A stretch of DNA of 22,577 bases from Hypsibius dujardini (taxonomy: Eukaryota > Tardigrada > Eutardigrada > Parachela > Hypsibiidae), in contig LRSR01007075.1 of NCBI GenBank assembly GCA_001579985.1, positions 1-22,577 of the forward strand, read 5' to 3'. Of the stretch, positions 1 through 10,150 are shown piece by piece. Numbering within the stretch: the stretch's first letter is position 1; every line of letters starts with the position of its first letter. The position numbers and the translations under genes are program-made. The notes beneath the pieces are model-generated. The model searched no databases, had not been told where the DNA came from, and was given only the letters and a program-made list of their open reading frames with translations.

Positions 1-928
1 GGTTCGCCGGAAATGGAGCAGCAACGGTTGTCGGCTTTTCTCAACACTCCAAACGAGAATGCCTGTCGCGTGAAACAGGGTCTCAGCGGTCAGCCTGTTT
101 TAGGTCAGTACGGTTTCGCAACCTATTTTGAACGGCTAAAAAAACATTCTAGAATTGTAAACATAAAGCTATATTTTATTGGATTAAAAAACATATCGAA
201 ACCATAGAGCTTGTAGTATTGGTCAAGCACACTTTGTAATAAAACATAATTTTTCCATTTCGTGCTTTAAAATGAAAATTTATTAAAACATTGTTATCAC
301 AGGGGCCGTGATTGACGGTTGCTATTGGGTCTGCCTGGACCATTTACGAATAGCCGCTTCACGGAAGAACTGTCTGGTGTATTCCTTCGGCATCCGCACC
401 GACTGGTCATTCGACGATGCAATGCATCATCTCGGCTGTGAAGTGCACTCGTTCGACCCCTCCACCGGACTCATCTCACACCGAAGAGCAGCCCGGCATT
501 GGTTCCATAATCTCGGCATTTCCACCAACACCAGCGCCGCCGATCCCAAATGGCGTATGGCCACATTCAAGGACATTCAGCAACGACTCGGTCACGTGGG
601 ACGACGAATCGACGTGTTAAAGATGGACATTGAGGGTGCCGAATATTCCTTCCTAGCATCGGTTCTCCACGACCCAGCGTTCAGCCTTGTTGGGCAGTTT
701 ATCTTCGAGATGCATCAGTGGGAGCAAACGAGACGAAGAGGATGGGCGGAGAATATCCGCCAGAAAACGATGGTGCTGCATAATATTGAGAAACGCGGCT
801 TTGTCATGTTCAACTCGAAGGTGTTCAGTATTTTTACCAGTTTAAGGTCGATCGACTACCAACAGTTGCTGCCACTGAGTCGCTCGAGCTTTTTTTACGA
901 ACTCTCTTTTATTAATCCTGCCTTTTGA
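1..928 (+). CDS. METTL24-like FkbM-type methyltransferase, 3' part (two exons, 5' end outside window)
   Basis: Exons are 1-103 and 303-928 with a 199 bp intron (gtcagt...tcacag); the phase-1 join makes a Gly codon and leaves 242 codons open to TGA at 926-928. The start lies upstream, because base 1 is already in frame and no acceptor precedes it. The second exon carries the signature of the METTL24/FkbM (Methyltransf_21) group: VCLD, then CLVYSFGI, DWSFDDAM, GCEVHSFDPS (SAM-binding region), LKMDIEGAEYSF (623-652) and the EMHQWE segment (707-724). FkbM-family enzymes are SAM-dependent O-methyltransferases; animal METTL24-like members have no firmly assigned substrate. The gene converges tail-to-tail with the PC-esterase gene. 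Family assignment is strong; substrate is unknown. The first exon (a single Cys and an SG/GG segment before VCLD) is less conserved but its phase fits perfectly. Confidence 0.85.
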
Positions 929-2068
929 TCGGTTGAACTGAAGGACCAGACATTTTTTTGTCTTACCTTGACCAAAATAACATAAATGTTGTGTGATTGC
1001 GTTCTGGATTGTTTTTGCGTTTATACTTCCCATGATAATAGACGATTTCGGAAATCGTTTGATTTTTGCTCTAGTCGGGGTGATTGAACTTGGACTCGAA
1101 CCGGTTCTGTTAATTCCGGCATCGACAACGAGATCGACACTGTGCTTGAACTGTTCTTGATTTATTAATGCGAGCAACACGCTTACTTGGGCAAGAGCAG
1201 AGATTTTCCCTCCCAATCGGCGTGACTTTTTTCCACAATTACCTATCCATATATCATGATTTTACATTTGGGTTTCGAGCTGGAAATTGCATCTGCGGTT
1301 TCAGAAAAAAATATAGAAGGAAAATACTTCCCGCGCGACCATGTGCCATGGGCCCGGGCTTGATTGATTGATTTATTGGCGAATTTCATTTTTATCCCAA
1401 CCATTATCTTGTAGAACGCAAGCTTACTTGTTAAATTTACTAGAAAACTTTTGCAAAATACTAACAATAGACTGACAATTTGCCGACCCAGAGGAACACT
1501 GAAAAAATTAAATCCTAAAAGAGGCACTGGCGCCACCAACGCGGTCCGTATTCTGACTATTGCTACAGCGCTGTTTTGGTTTTCTTTTTCCGGACTTGTT
1601 CACCAGTATTCTTCTCCTTCTTCTCCTTCTCCTTCTCCTTCTTTTCTCTTTCTTTTCTCCTCACAACAATGTTTTAAATCAAATTTCGATTTATTTTTTT
1701 AATTTGGCTCCATGCTTCTAGTAAATTAGAAGAATAAGTTTGCGTCTGGAAAATATTAATGGAATAAAAAATGAAAGCTTCCTGATAATCAACCAATTTA
1801 AGCCCTTGCCCATAGCAAAAAGTAGCGGAGGAAGTATTTTTCTTACTTATTTTTGTGAAATGGTGTGTGAAATATTTTTTGCTACTACCTCACCTCATGT
1901 TCAATTTGGAATCGATTGGCGCCAACCGAATATTTGCCCAAAATTAGGGTGCGGAACTATAGGCAGCTTCTGGAAAGCATTCCTATTGTTTTCCGTGCTT
2001 TTAAGGAAACGTCGTCTGATTTCGAACAAATCCTCGGCTGAGGATCGGCGCAACAACGCAAACGCACT
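929..2068. other. Intergenic spacer between convergent genes
   Basis: This 1.14 kb stretch separates the stop codons of two tail-to-tail genes. I see no coding exon in either strand. It must hold both 3' UTRs; an AATAAA-like hexamer for the minus-strand gene is available as TTTATT near 1686-1691. It also contains a CT-rich microsatellite listed separately. Confidence 0.6.
1606..1660. repeat. CT-rich (TTCTCC)n microsatellite
   Basis: Imperfect repeats of ttctcc / ttctccttc run through this stretch, giving an almost pure pyrimidine tract on the plus strand. Such a strand-biased tract is a typical microsatellite; no function is implied. Confidence 0.85.
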
Positions 2069-4693
2069 TTAAATAGACTCTTGTTGACAAAAGATGCCCG
2101 TTGCAAGGTGACAAATATAGTCCAGTAAAAATGAGACATCCTTCTCTTTTGCACGTGGACCGAGATGAATCCCGTCCAAACTGTCCTGCAGACTAAACGC
2201 TTTCTCATACGATTTCCAATAAATGAATGATGTCCAGTTATAGCTGAGAATGGCAGTTTCAACAACTGCATTATATCCCCGCATCTGGTCATTGGTGACG
2301 CCGAGATATTTCTCGCGAATATTATCCAACGGTGTCTGAGGAACCCAGAGCACCGGACTGGTCAGACCGCTTCGTCGGAGTAGAACCAAGAATTTCAGGA
2401 ACAATCTAGAAGCAACGCAAATTTGACTGTTCGCTTTGGAGTAATTTCTGCGACTATTTTGGGCGATTGGTGAATTCTGAATACGGCCTTTCTTACAGTT
2501 TTCAATTTCGTCAAACACTAATAAGACATTTTATTGCGCAAAAGATTCATTAATGACTGCTTTTCAAAAACACTGCTTCAAACATTAATGTGAATTAAAT
2601 TTAACAAACGGAATGCAAACTGATTCCGGATTCGAAAGTGGAAACATATTCCTAAGGGGCTTGATTAAATATGCGCAAACCTTTGATATTCAGTCGTGCA
2701 ACCCGAGACGAGTCTCTCTTGTCTTGTACACTTGGTGAACTGCCAAGGACTCCCGGTGATGACAAACAGATTTGCTTCCCTGTATGTCCTCTTCGTCGCG
2801 TTTTTGAGACGACGCTGCCCCAAAGCGTAGTATATAAAGTTTTTCACAACCATTTCGATATCACCGGACCACAGGAAATCCATTTGAAAATACGTGTTGT
2901 TGTCTGGGGTGAGAATCATTGTGCGATCCGAATGTTTCCGGTACGTGGTCTCGTTGTGGATAATACTGCGATTAGCCAGCCAGTCCTGATCGATCCCTTC
3001 TAAACGGTACATTAGGGCGTCTCGTAGTTGTCGCATGCGCGAATCTCCGAGAAATACGACGGTTGGTGTGTTATGTCGATATGCCTGCAACTTTGCAATG
3101 CAGGCCCAATCTGTCCTATTAAAAAGGCATTGCAGATAAGTGCATTATTACTTTTAGTTTAATATTAAAGCTTGGAGGCAGAGGCTCGTTTAGGATATTA
3201 ACAAGTCGGCACAAGCACCCCTCATGGTAGGGGCAGGGGGTGGGTAAAGGGCATATGCATTTCTTTCAAAACTAAACCCAAAATTCCGGATCACTTAGAA
3301 ACTTGTTTGGCTCTGTTAGGTCTGATTTCCTTTCCAATGATCCCTTTAAATTTTCAAACACTTTGAAAAGCCAGTTATCACTAAGATTCGCATATTGGAT
3401 CCTAAAATATCACAATTTTAATGGAAACAGTGAGGTTTGAAAATGTTTTAAAATTTCGGGGCCTTTCAAATCCCTTCACCCCCGACAAGTGTCAAAATGA
3501 TCGGAAAAATCCCGAATTCTGTGCTTTTCCGCTCATTTTGAACGTCGAACGTCGAACGTCGATTCTGTTTAGAAAAAAAATTAAAAAATTTTGACCATTT
3601 ACCCACCCACTGGATCTACAATGCGGGATCCTGGTTCCGACTTATAAGGACCTTAGACAAGCCTCTGGCTAGAGGCAAGATTTCACTGAACGAAATCGAC
3701 AGCTTCTGGCGTAACATTTTATTGACGCTATCCCTTTTTAAAATCTAATATAAATCGACTGGCAACAGCCGATTTTTGTCAAGTCTTTATTACCAAACAT
3801 ATGTTTTCTGAACACTAGAAAATGATTTTTGCTGTTTTATTCCAACATTGTCAGCCTGGACCTGCCGCTCCTCGAAAAAGAAGCTCTGCAAAAGTGCTGT
3901 TGCGCCTTGTGGTTCGTTCTTATATTTCCTGATGCGACAACCTTTCTTTCTTTTTACGTATACCGGACTTGGTCTTCTTGTATCCATGAAAGAGTTGTGA
4001 ACACAAATTGCACTCATAGGTGAACCACTTGCTTTTCAGTCCACATGCAATAAAGATGGCGGCCTCGTTGTTTTTGACTTGCACCCCGTAATCACATCAG
4101 CATATCTTTTTCAATAACCACAAAATTTATTCGTTATCCCAAAGCTATTTCCCATGCGTGATGGTATTTCGAAGTCAGACGGGGGTATCTTGGTTCTACT
4201 GAAAAATGGTCAGTTTTGATTTTCTCAAAACATGTCCACCGTGATCTCAAATTAAATTAATTTTTATTTTCCATCACTGATAAACAAATTTTGCCGTTAA
4301 AGAATGTCTTATCATTGGTTTTATCGATCTCAGGTTGCGGATGACTGCTGCAATTTTAGCTGAACGCATGATTTCAAAAAACTCATACCGGCTCAATTTG
4401 GCTGGATAATTCTTCTGTATACCGGGAACTTACTTTAATGACAGTGCCGACGTTGGACCAGAATTGCGCAAGAACTTCTTTCCACTTAAATCGGAGCTGT
4501 CTTTGTATGCAATACATTGTGGTCCTAACGGATAATGCTTTCCGGTTGAAAATAACGATACAGTGTGCCAGAAAGCGGTGAGGAAAAGAAAGGTATACAC
4601 AACGCGAATAAATCTTAAAAATACTCCCTTGCAATCTCTAATCAACAGCTTCGTCAATGAAGCCGACCAAGCCATTACTGGCAGTGCTGCCAT
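2069..4693 (-). CDS. CASD1-like PC-esterase, type II membrane protein, three exons, 343 aa
   Basis: Exons on the minus strand are 4693-4434, 3115-2681 and 2405-2069 (stop TAA). Both introns (1318 and 275 bp) are GT-AG and phase 2; the total of 1032 nt is exactly 344 codons. Exon 1 encodes a short cytosolic end and one membrane segment at about residues 26-47. Exon 2 gives WAC..., then VVFLGDSRMRQL with the nucleophile Ser112 (3040-3042), LWSGD and LFVITGSPWQF. Exon 3 gives VTNDQMRGYN and DGIHLG with Asp309 and His312 (2165-2176), completing the Ser/Asp/His triad of the CAS1 N-terminal PC-esterase domain. That domain O-acetylates sialic acid in vertebrate CASD1. The many-spanning acyltransferase half of CASD1 is absent, so acetyl donor and acceptor are unknown; it could be an esterase or a transferase on another glycan. 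The start ATG has G at -3 and +4. Fold and triad are clear, substrate is not. Confidence 0.88.
3171..3679. mobile_element. Fold-back (MITE-like) element inside intron 1 of the PC-esterase gene
   Basis: The arms at about 3171-3252 and 3594-3679 are inverted copies of each other. Shared blocks include cagaggctcgtttagg against cagaggcttgtctaagg, aagtcgg, and a perfect gggtgggtaaa / tttacccaccc pair (11 bp). By eye identity over the roughly 80 bp arms is about 70 percent. The spacer is non-coding. I could not identify a clear target-site duplication, so the exact ends and superfamily are uncertain. Confidence 0.6.
3541..3561. repeat. (AACGTCG)x3 heptamer tandem repeat
   Basis: Three perfect tandem copies of AACGTCG lie inside the intronic fold-back element, just before its right arm. 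Confidence 0.9.
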
Positions 4694-4826
4694 TGCAGCT
4701 GTTATAACTGTCTCAACATCTTGTCTTTGAAAACTAGATTTTAGATGAGAGAGTGAACAACGCGACCGAATCTGTGAACACTAAAAGGAGGCTGCAACAA
4801 GCAGCTTGGCCATACGAAGCCCGCCA

Positions 4827-4837
4827 GATATATAAAG
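4827..4837 (-). promoter_or_regulatory. Candidate TATA box of the PC-esterase gene
   Basis: On the minus strand CTTTATATATC lies about 135 bp before the PC-esterase ATG at 4693. On the plus strand the same site reads TATATAAAG, which lies about 930 bp from the Fringe-like ATG, so the minus-strand reading fits spacing better. A five-codon upstream ORF (ATG TTG AGA CAG TTA TAA) lies in the intervening leader. Position and motif only; untested. Confidence 0.35.
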
Positions 4838-4996
4838 CGTTTTCAAACAAAAATTCGTTAGAGCAAAACGCCAAATTATTTGCTACCAGTTTTTCCGGTT
4901 CCGTTAGAGGGATCTGATGGCAGTCAAGCCTTTCTGCCGAGCTCAGGACTACTGGCTAGTTTCGCAGCAAACCTAAAAAAGCGGCACCGGGTGGTC

Positions 4997-5690
4997 TGTA
5001 CCTATGTACCTTGTACCTTTAAGTGCAAGCTTACAAGTACAGTACCTGTCGCATACCGTTACATGTCAGGGGGAACTGTAATTTTGTACTTCTGTACTGA
5101 AATACAAAAAGGTCTAGGTCTAACGGTACATGACCAGTCTCCAAAATGGTTTACCTATAAGATTTCCTGCACCTATGTACTTTTCTACCTAGATACAGAC
5201 CTCATTAGGTACTATTTTACCGATTGCAGCTTTGTGCAATAACATATAAGCTTGTGTTTATCTAGGTACGTAAGTACGTAGGTATAGACGTTCAGATAGG
5301 TACACCGTCCGGTAGCAGCTGGTGCCGTGATACAGTAGTACCTAGACGTGTCTGTATCTACGTACGGAAGTACATAGGTACGGCATTTCGGCTAGGTACA
5401 CCGTCCAGTTACATCTGGTACCACCATATGGTTGTCATGTTTGTACTTAGGCCATATCTCGCTGGTACTACTGTACCTAAGCATGATTGTACCTCGCTAT
5501 GTAAGTACATCGGTACAGCCTCTTTAATAGGTACACCGTGCTGAAGCTGGTTTTACTGTACCTAGTCATGATTGTATCTAGGTGCACAAGTATATAAGTA
5601 CAGCCATGCTGACAAGTACACTGTGTCAGTGGTACATCAGTCCCTGTTGCCTACTATCTCTGTACCTATGAACTTAGGTACATAAGCACA
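4997..5690. repeat. GTAC-rich degenerate tandem repeat between divergent genes
   Basis: About 32 GTAC tetramers occur in roughly 690 bp, where about 3 would be expected. They are mostly embedded in taggtac / gtaccta palindromic contexts. In the second half a longer unit recurs: ggtacaccgt at 5299, 5395 and 5530 and agtacactgt at 5615, each preceded by aagtacataggtac-like sequence and followed by a gtacct...tgtatct segment. The unit length varies (about 85-135 bp). The tract fills most of the spacer between the divergently transcribed PC-esterase and Fringe-like genes. Confidence 0.85.
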
Positions 5691-5766
5691 TGCTTCAAAA
5701 CTGACCACTAACTGACTTTTTTATGCTTGTTGCTAAAGTCGCCAAATCTCGAAAATTTGTTTGCTC

Positions 5767-7981
5767 ATGGCTGCAAGATTTCTAAATATGCGACGGACAC
5801 TGATACGGCGTGATGAACGATTCATGTTAAGACTACTATGTGGAACAACTGTTGCTCTTGGGTTGTGCTGGATTCTCTACGTGACTATAACTTCCGTTGG
5901 TTGCTCCAATCTACCCAACTCGGATAGAAATTTTTTATTCATAACGATAAAGTCGACTTACCAATTTCACGCATCACGACTGAAAATCCTACTGAAAACC
6001 TGGATACCTCTTGCCTTACGCCTTATGACAGCGGACGGTTATCCCGTGGTATCAGCGGTGTGTAGATAAACCCTCATACTTTGCGAAAACAATTACTGCA
6101 GTCAAGTAACCATTTTGTGATGCTACCGTAGATTCATATTGTCAGTGACACACATTACCCACCATCAGGATACCAGAATGGACCTTGGGAATCCAAAAGC
6201 GGTTAGTTAATGCCAGGGGCATGCCTACCTGCATACCTGTGGTGCAAGGGGGCGTTGAGATTCCAGGGCAGAAACAGCAACCAATACTTTTTAACAAGGC
6301 AAGCAAGGGTGGGTAATAATTTTAGCATAGCAAATTATTGTACCAGAATTGAAACCTGCAGAAAAGTCTGCGACGTTAAGGAATTTGTCTCATACAGGCA
6401 AATAGGCAGATGCTATTTATAAGAGAAAAATACTCCAATGGGATAAAAGACAGTTTTTCCTTCTTTTTTTCTTAGCAGATTACATATGGCAAATCATTAA
6501 ATTATTTGCATATTTAGGCAAACTGTCTGTGATAAGAAGCATTGTGGAGAAGCTCTGGCAGAGAAGATCTAGAACCGCCCAATACTACGATGCCACATTT
6601 TGCGGACAGAAACACAATGGGTAAGACATCTGCTCTTGGGGATATTTACTACAAGCAGGTGCACCCATATTGGCACATGGGGGTTGTTTTGTTCCAGGGT
6701 GTCGTTGACATGCAAGATGCAGGAAGAACTACGGCTTTATTACAAAACTCCGCCTCAAATGCGATCAAAGTAGGCTTTGTTTGACATCTGCTATTATTGC
6801 TGGACAGTCGATGATGTACTACACAACCCTGCTATCTAGGTGGTTTTGTCATTTTGACGATGATGTGTACGTCAACATTTTCAATTTAATCAAAGCACTA
6901 AAGCAGTTGGGAGATCCCGAGAAGAAGGCCCTTTATGTGGGTAAGAAAGCTGCCTTCCTACCTCATGGGATGAACATTACCTATGGATTATCCAGTAGTG
7001 AAGAGGTCGGTCTGAAAATCGCAATGACAAACACTGCGCTTCTAAACACAAAACCATTTTGCAGAGATGGAGATCCTTAGTATGGGCCGTGGGCCCGGCA
7101 GTGTGCCTCAGTTCACGGTTAATGAACATGATGCAGTCGGTGCTCGAGCAGGATGATCACCCCGCAAATATTCTGGCTGCTGCGAGAAGACTTGATGAAA
7201 CTGTTGGCGACGATATTCTGGTCGCTATTTTTATCACAGGTATGCTGGCCCATTACCGTGGAGTAATCCTTTAATCTTACGTCTTTCATACAAAACACTT
7301 TGAACTGAATAAAAAAAAAATATGACACCATGTACAGTTTTGGCGAAATTTCAAGTTTAAATTGCAGCCCGAAGGATAATTTTTTTACCGTTATTGTGAA
7401 CAGCTATTTCAATTACACATACAGTTTCACATAGATACATTTGTCAGTTGCTTGTTCAGAGTTCCACTACAAGCCCCGCTTGCAATTAATAGTACAGAAA
7501 AGGTTATAAGCATACGTGTGCACCTGAATAAGCAACTGAATCATAAAGTCAATTGAAAAACGCTTAAATCAGTGCTCGAGGTGACAAATTTCCTTTTCGC
7601 TTAATTATTTTTCAGAACATCTTCGAATCCCATTGACGAATGTGGAACGAATGTATTCGGTCTTCGATAAGCTTAATACCCTTGGCACGTCCGACCTGGA
7701 AGCTGCCGTAAGTAATCGTGTAATACGGTACATTTGGTTGAGCGATATACGTCGGAAGATGGGTGCTAAAATTCAAAGTGGCAGAATACATATTGTACAT
7801 TGTGCAATAAGTTTGAAATTCTCTCTTTGGACAGGTTGTGCTTACACAAAGCAAGGAAAATTTCTTTCATTTACCAGACGATAAGCCCGTTGCCTTCTCC
7901 CCTAGCGGATCCCTTCAAACGAAGTACAAACCTTGGAAACATCCCTTTCGATACCTTATTAACCCTTACCCATACTCTTGA
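5767..7981 (+). CDS. Fringe-like GT31 glycosyltransferase, complete, eight exons, 371 aa
   Basis: Exons: 5767-6057, 6132-6201, 6518-6620, 6698-6769, 6840-7005, 7065-7239, 7616-7707, 7835-7981 (stop TGA). All seven introns are GT-AG with compatible phases (0,1,2,2,0,1,0) and total 1116 nt. The protein has one N-terminal membrane segment (about residues 21-43), then FLFITIKSTYQFHASRL, IHIVSD, CKMQEEL, WFCHFDDDVYVN with the metal-binding DDD at 185-187 (6856-6864), YVGK, VGPAVCLSSRL, a GDD at 282-284 and an aromatic, Pro-rich end. This order is that of Fringe, which adds GlcNAc to O-fucose on Notch in the Golgi. The canonical GGAG(F/Y)C is changed to VGPAVC, and the usual Cys-rich tail is weak, so donor and acceptor may differ. 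Exon 3 could instead begin after cttagcag near 6480 in the same frame. The paralogue at 19303-22577 supports the joins. Confidence 0.87.
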
Positions 7982-7985
7982 CCAC

Positions 7986-8200
7986 CGCTTAATTCTTGTT
8001 TGTATTAGATTCTCGGGCCTGCATCGCCATTTGAAGAGAACTCTACCGTATCTCAACAACAAATGTTGACTGGTGCGACAAAACTACTATCTGTCACGTT
8101 TATGAGACGAGCATTCATTTCTTTGCTATATTAGTTCGGTTAATGTTTATGTTTCAGGTATGCTATGGAGGCTGAGTTGTCTGGTTGCCTTAGCGAATCG
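7986..8200 (+). repeat. 3' flank of Fringe-like gene, partly repeated at 14576-15067
   Basis: Two blocks recur further right in the same order and orientation. The block at 7986-8013 (cgcttaattcttgtttgta...) matches 14576-14603 at about 24 of 28 bases. The block at 8135-8200 (ttcggt...tttcaggta...gctatggaggctgag...) matches 15001-15067 at about 80 percent. The blocks are 149 bp apart here and 425 bp apart in the other copy. Confidence 0.65.
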
Positions 8201-8223
8201 TCTAAGCTTATGTCCTTGGCGCA

Positions 8224-8229
8224 AATAAA
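8224..8229 (+). promoter_or_regulatory. Candidate polyadenylation signal AATAAA of the Fringe-like gene
   Basis: This is the first AATAAA after the TGA at 7979-7981, about 245 nt downstream, a normal 3' UTR distance. No transcript evidence is available. Confidence 0.4.
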
Positions 8230-8530
8230 TCACCAGTGGTTTCTAGTACCCAGATAACGGAAAGCACGTACAACTAAATCACGAATGCCTTGTAACATTT
8301 TGACCCATCTGAGTACCAGAATTAGAACGGATGTATTTATTCGTCTCTGATACCGTTCAATCTGATTGAACTTTATTCTTTGCAGTGGCGGGTGTACCAT
8401 TGCAAGACTGGGCCCTCCCCTCCGGCGTAAAAATTTTGGGCTTTTCACTTGTTAAAGCTTGCCCCCTCTCACCTTCCGAGAGAGTCACAAGAATTTTAAA
8501 TAAATTTGAAGCTAAACAATTATTTGCAAA

Positions 8531-8630
8531 ATTTTATTGATTTTTTTGATCTATTGATTTATTGATATTGATTTTATTAATTTTATTGATTAATTGATTT
8601 ATTGATTTTATTGATACTTTTATTGATTGG
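8531..8630. repeat. ATTGA/TTTA low-complexity tract
   Basis: The stretch is built of overlapping ttattgat and tgatttattgat units with almost no other sequence, a degenerate microsatellite. Confidence 0.85.
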
Positions 8631-8755
8631 AAACTAAATTAGGCCCAATCTAAAGAACAGCACACAATTACAGTATACTGGCCATTATTGGCAATCAAAT
8701 CAACCATTCCTGTAGTTTGTCTTCGCTCAAAGGGGTCGGCATATTTCCTAACCAT

Positions 8756-8783
8756 GGGGGCGGGGCNGGGGAGGGGGAGTGGG
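8756..8783 (+). other. G-rich run with quadruplex potential, containing the only ambiguous base
   Basis: Runs of 5, 4, 4 or more, 5 and 3 G residues are separated by one to three bases, which fits a G-quadruplex motif. The undetermined base at 8767 falls inside it, suggesting a sequencing difficulty at this spot. Confidence 0.6.
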
Positions 8784-9328
8784 CCCTCCATTAAGAATTT
8801 TTGCGATGAATAAAAGCTGCACAGTCTGCACCACCACAGCCAATATGCCACTCAAATCAGCACTATAAAACAGCTTTTCTGATTTCTTTAAAGTCCGTGT
8901 TTCTCCAACTCGGACGTTGACCTTGAGCTGTCTGACCTAACCGGTCGGAGAGGTTGAACCCTTAATGACTGGTCAGTCATATCATGCTTGACGTCTCATA
9001 CAGCTCGCATACTACCTGTATCAGGCCATCACATCATTACACCGGCTATCAGAAAATGTAACAAAAAATAAGAACGCTACTTCCAGTGTAAAATGCTTCT
9101 GTCGGCCTACCCAGAAAACTCGCTAAGATGAACCCTCCCCCCCATGGAATATTACTGTAATCGTCGAGCAATCCCGTCCACGCAAAAAAGTAGTTTTGAA
9201 AATTAATTATCTGATTTTTGGTGGTGATCTACTTGCCTGATCTACTTGTCTCCCACCATCGACAAGCTGATTTCCTCAGAACTGCCAACCTTTTCGAAAA
9301 GCCAGTTACATACGCCTCGGTGATGTAC

Positions 9329-9654
9329 TGATTGTATTAGACCGGTTTTGTGTGCCTTATACGGGTATCGGTTCGGTCAGGAACTTCTACATTTTACTTC
9401 GCGCAGTAGAGAAATTTCTGGTTTCACTTTTAGAGCTGACGAAACTTTGAATCGATTGAGAAAATATAACACAGAGAAGCGAGGACGCATTGGTCAATGG
9501 ACATACTAGTGCGAGTGCATTGGTCTTGATTTCTAGCGCCTCCGGGGAGCGGCACTTTCGTGTGGTCAGCACATCCGCTGCTCTGGTCAACCGACGCGTA
9601 CTTGGAAAACGTGATCTTCAAACCAAATAATTACCTTTCGGAAAAGAAACACAC
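9329..9654 (+). repeat. Dispersed direct repeat, copy 1
   Basis: This stretch is repeated at 17333-17651 at roughly 90 percent identity by eye, starting near accggttttgtgtgc and ending near acctttcggaaaa. The main length difference is a 6 bp block (gcggca) present here in the ctccgggga...ctttcgtg segment. No RNA polymerase III box pair, terminal inverted repeat or known protein is visible. Its type (SINE-like, MITE or duplicated segment) is open. Confidence 0.85.
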
Positions 9655-9855
9655 CCAAGCTCGGTTTAAAGCTTCAACAAAAAGAACACCTAAAGATGCG
9701 AGAGATTCCTGCAGTGCAAATCATAGTCCTGCTTTAAAATTATGCAACACCTGTCTTAAAACGATACTATTTGTGAACTTGAGTATAATCTATCAAATTC
9801 CAAAATTAAAGTCAGCTCACTCAATAGCACAGCTACTTTTAAAGTTTATATTCGT

Positions 9856-9996
9856 ATGGCATATTTCGGACATTGTGTCCAGTGGCGCCACGCGACGTTG
9901 CTTATCCTGGGGTGCTTCTGTGGGTTAGTACTATTCTCAGCCAGCACCTGCGGGCGACTTTGTACACCACATAAAAAAATTCAGGGTGAGGATCAC
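9856..9996 (+). CDS. Possible orphan first exon with a signal anchor
   Basis: From the ATG at 9856 the frame encodes a short polar start and then a strongly hydrophobic run (TLLILGCFCGLVLFSA), resembling a signal anchor. A usable donor (cag g|gtgagg) follows near 9985. This is the layout expected for a first exon of a type II Golgi protein, but I see no downstream partner exon on the plus strand, the start context is poor, and the 3' half overlaps the inverted repeat beginning at 9951. It may be chance or a decayed gene; the exon end is approximate. Confidence 0.2.
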
Positions 9997-10150
9997 AGAC
10001 CATATCACGTAGAATGCAATAGCTTTTCAAAACATCCCATAGTAGCCGATAGTAAATCATAGTACGCCGAAGCAAACCGTTACCCGCCGTAGCACCACAT
10101 ATTTAGCCATAGTATCACATAGCATACTGTAACACTACGTAGCACTACGC
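9951..10150 (-). repeat. Long inverted repeat, left arm
   Basis: The reverse complement matches 14221-14560. Strong blocks are cgggcgactt, acgtagaatgcaatagctt, tcaaaacat, and the tract that reads gtggtgctacggcggg.aacg on the other strand. Identity over the shared part is about 80-85 percent by eye. Inside it, catagta / gtagca units repeat at short spacing. The two arms are 4.6 kb apart from outer end to outer end. Confidence 0.75.

Larger units (their letters stand above)
4694..5766. other. Divergent intergenic spacer (putative shared promoter region)
   Basis: The start codons of the minus-strand PC-esterase gene (4693) and the plus-strand Fringe-like gene (5767) face away from each other across 1073 bp. 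No coding exon is visible here. The left fifth holds the candidate TATA box; the rest is the GTAC-rich repeat. Both promoters, or a shared one, are expected here by position. Confidence 0.6.

Noticed and set aside
1093-1103. GGTTCGAGTCC on the minus strand, a perfect tRNA/SINE B-box
   Set aside because: The flanking bases do not pair into a T-arm beyond two base pairs, and no acceptor stem or A-box at tRNA spacing was found.
842-1216. Minus-strand open frame overlapping the end of the methyltransferase gene
   Set aside because: It is partly a shadow of the coding exon and has no recognisable motif.
4997-5690. GTAC array as a copper-response element
   Set aside because: The GTAC core is known for SBP-type factors of plants and green algae, which animals lack; nothing here points to such an organism.
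6522-6572. A frame reading TVCDKKHCGEALAEKI that looks like the Fringe Cys/His segment
   Set aside because: It runs into a stop without a donor and does not fit the intron phases. The neighbouring frame (ending QYYDATFCGQKHN) joins in phase on both sides and matches FFNNASFCGVGH of the paralogue.
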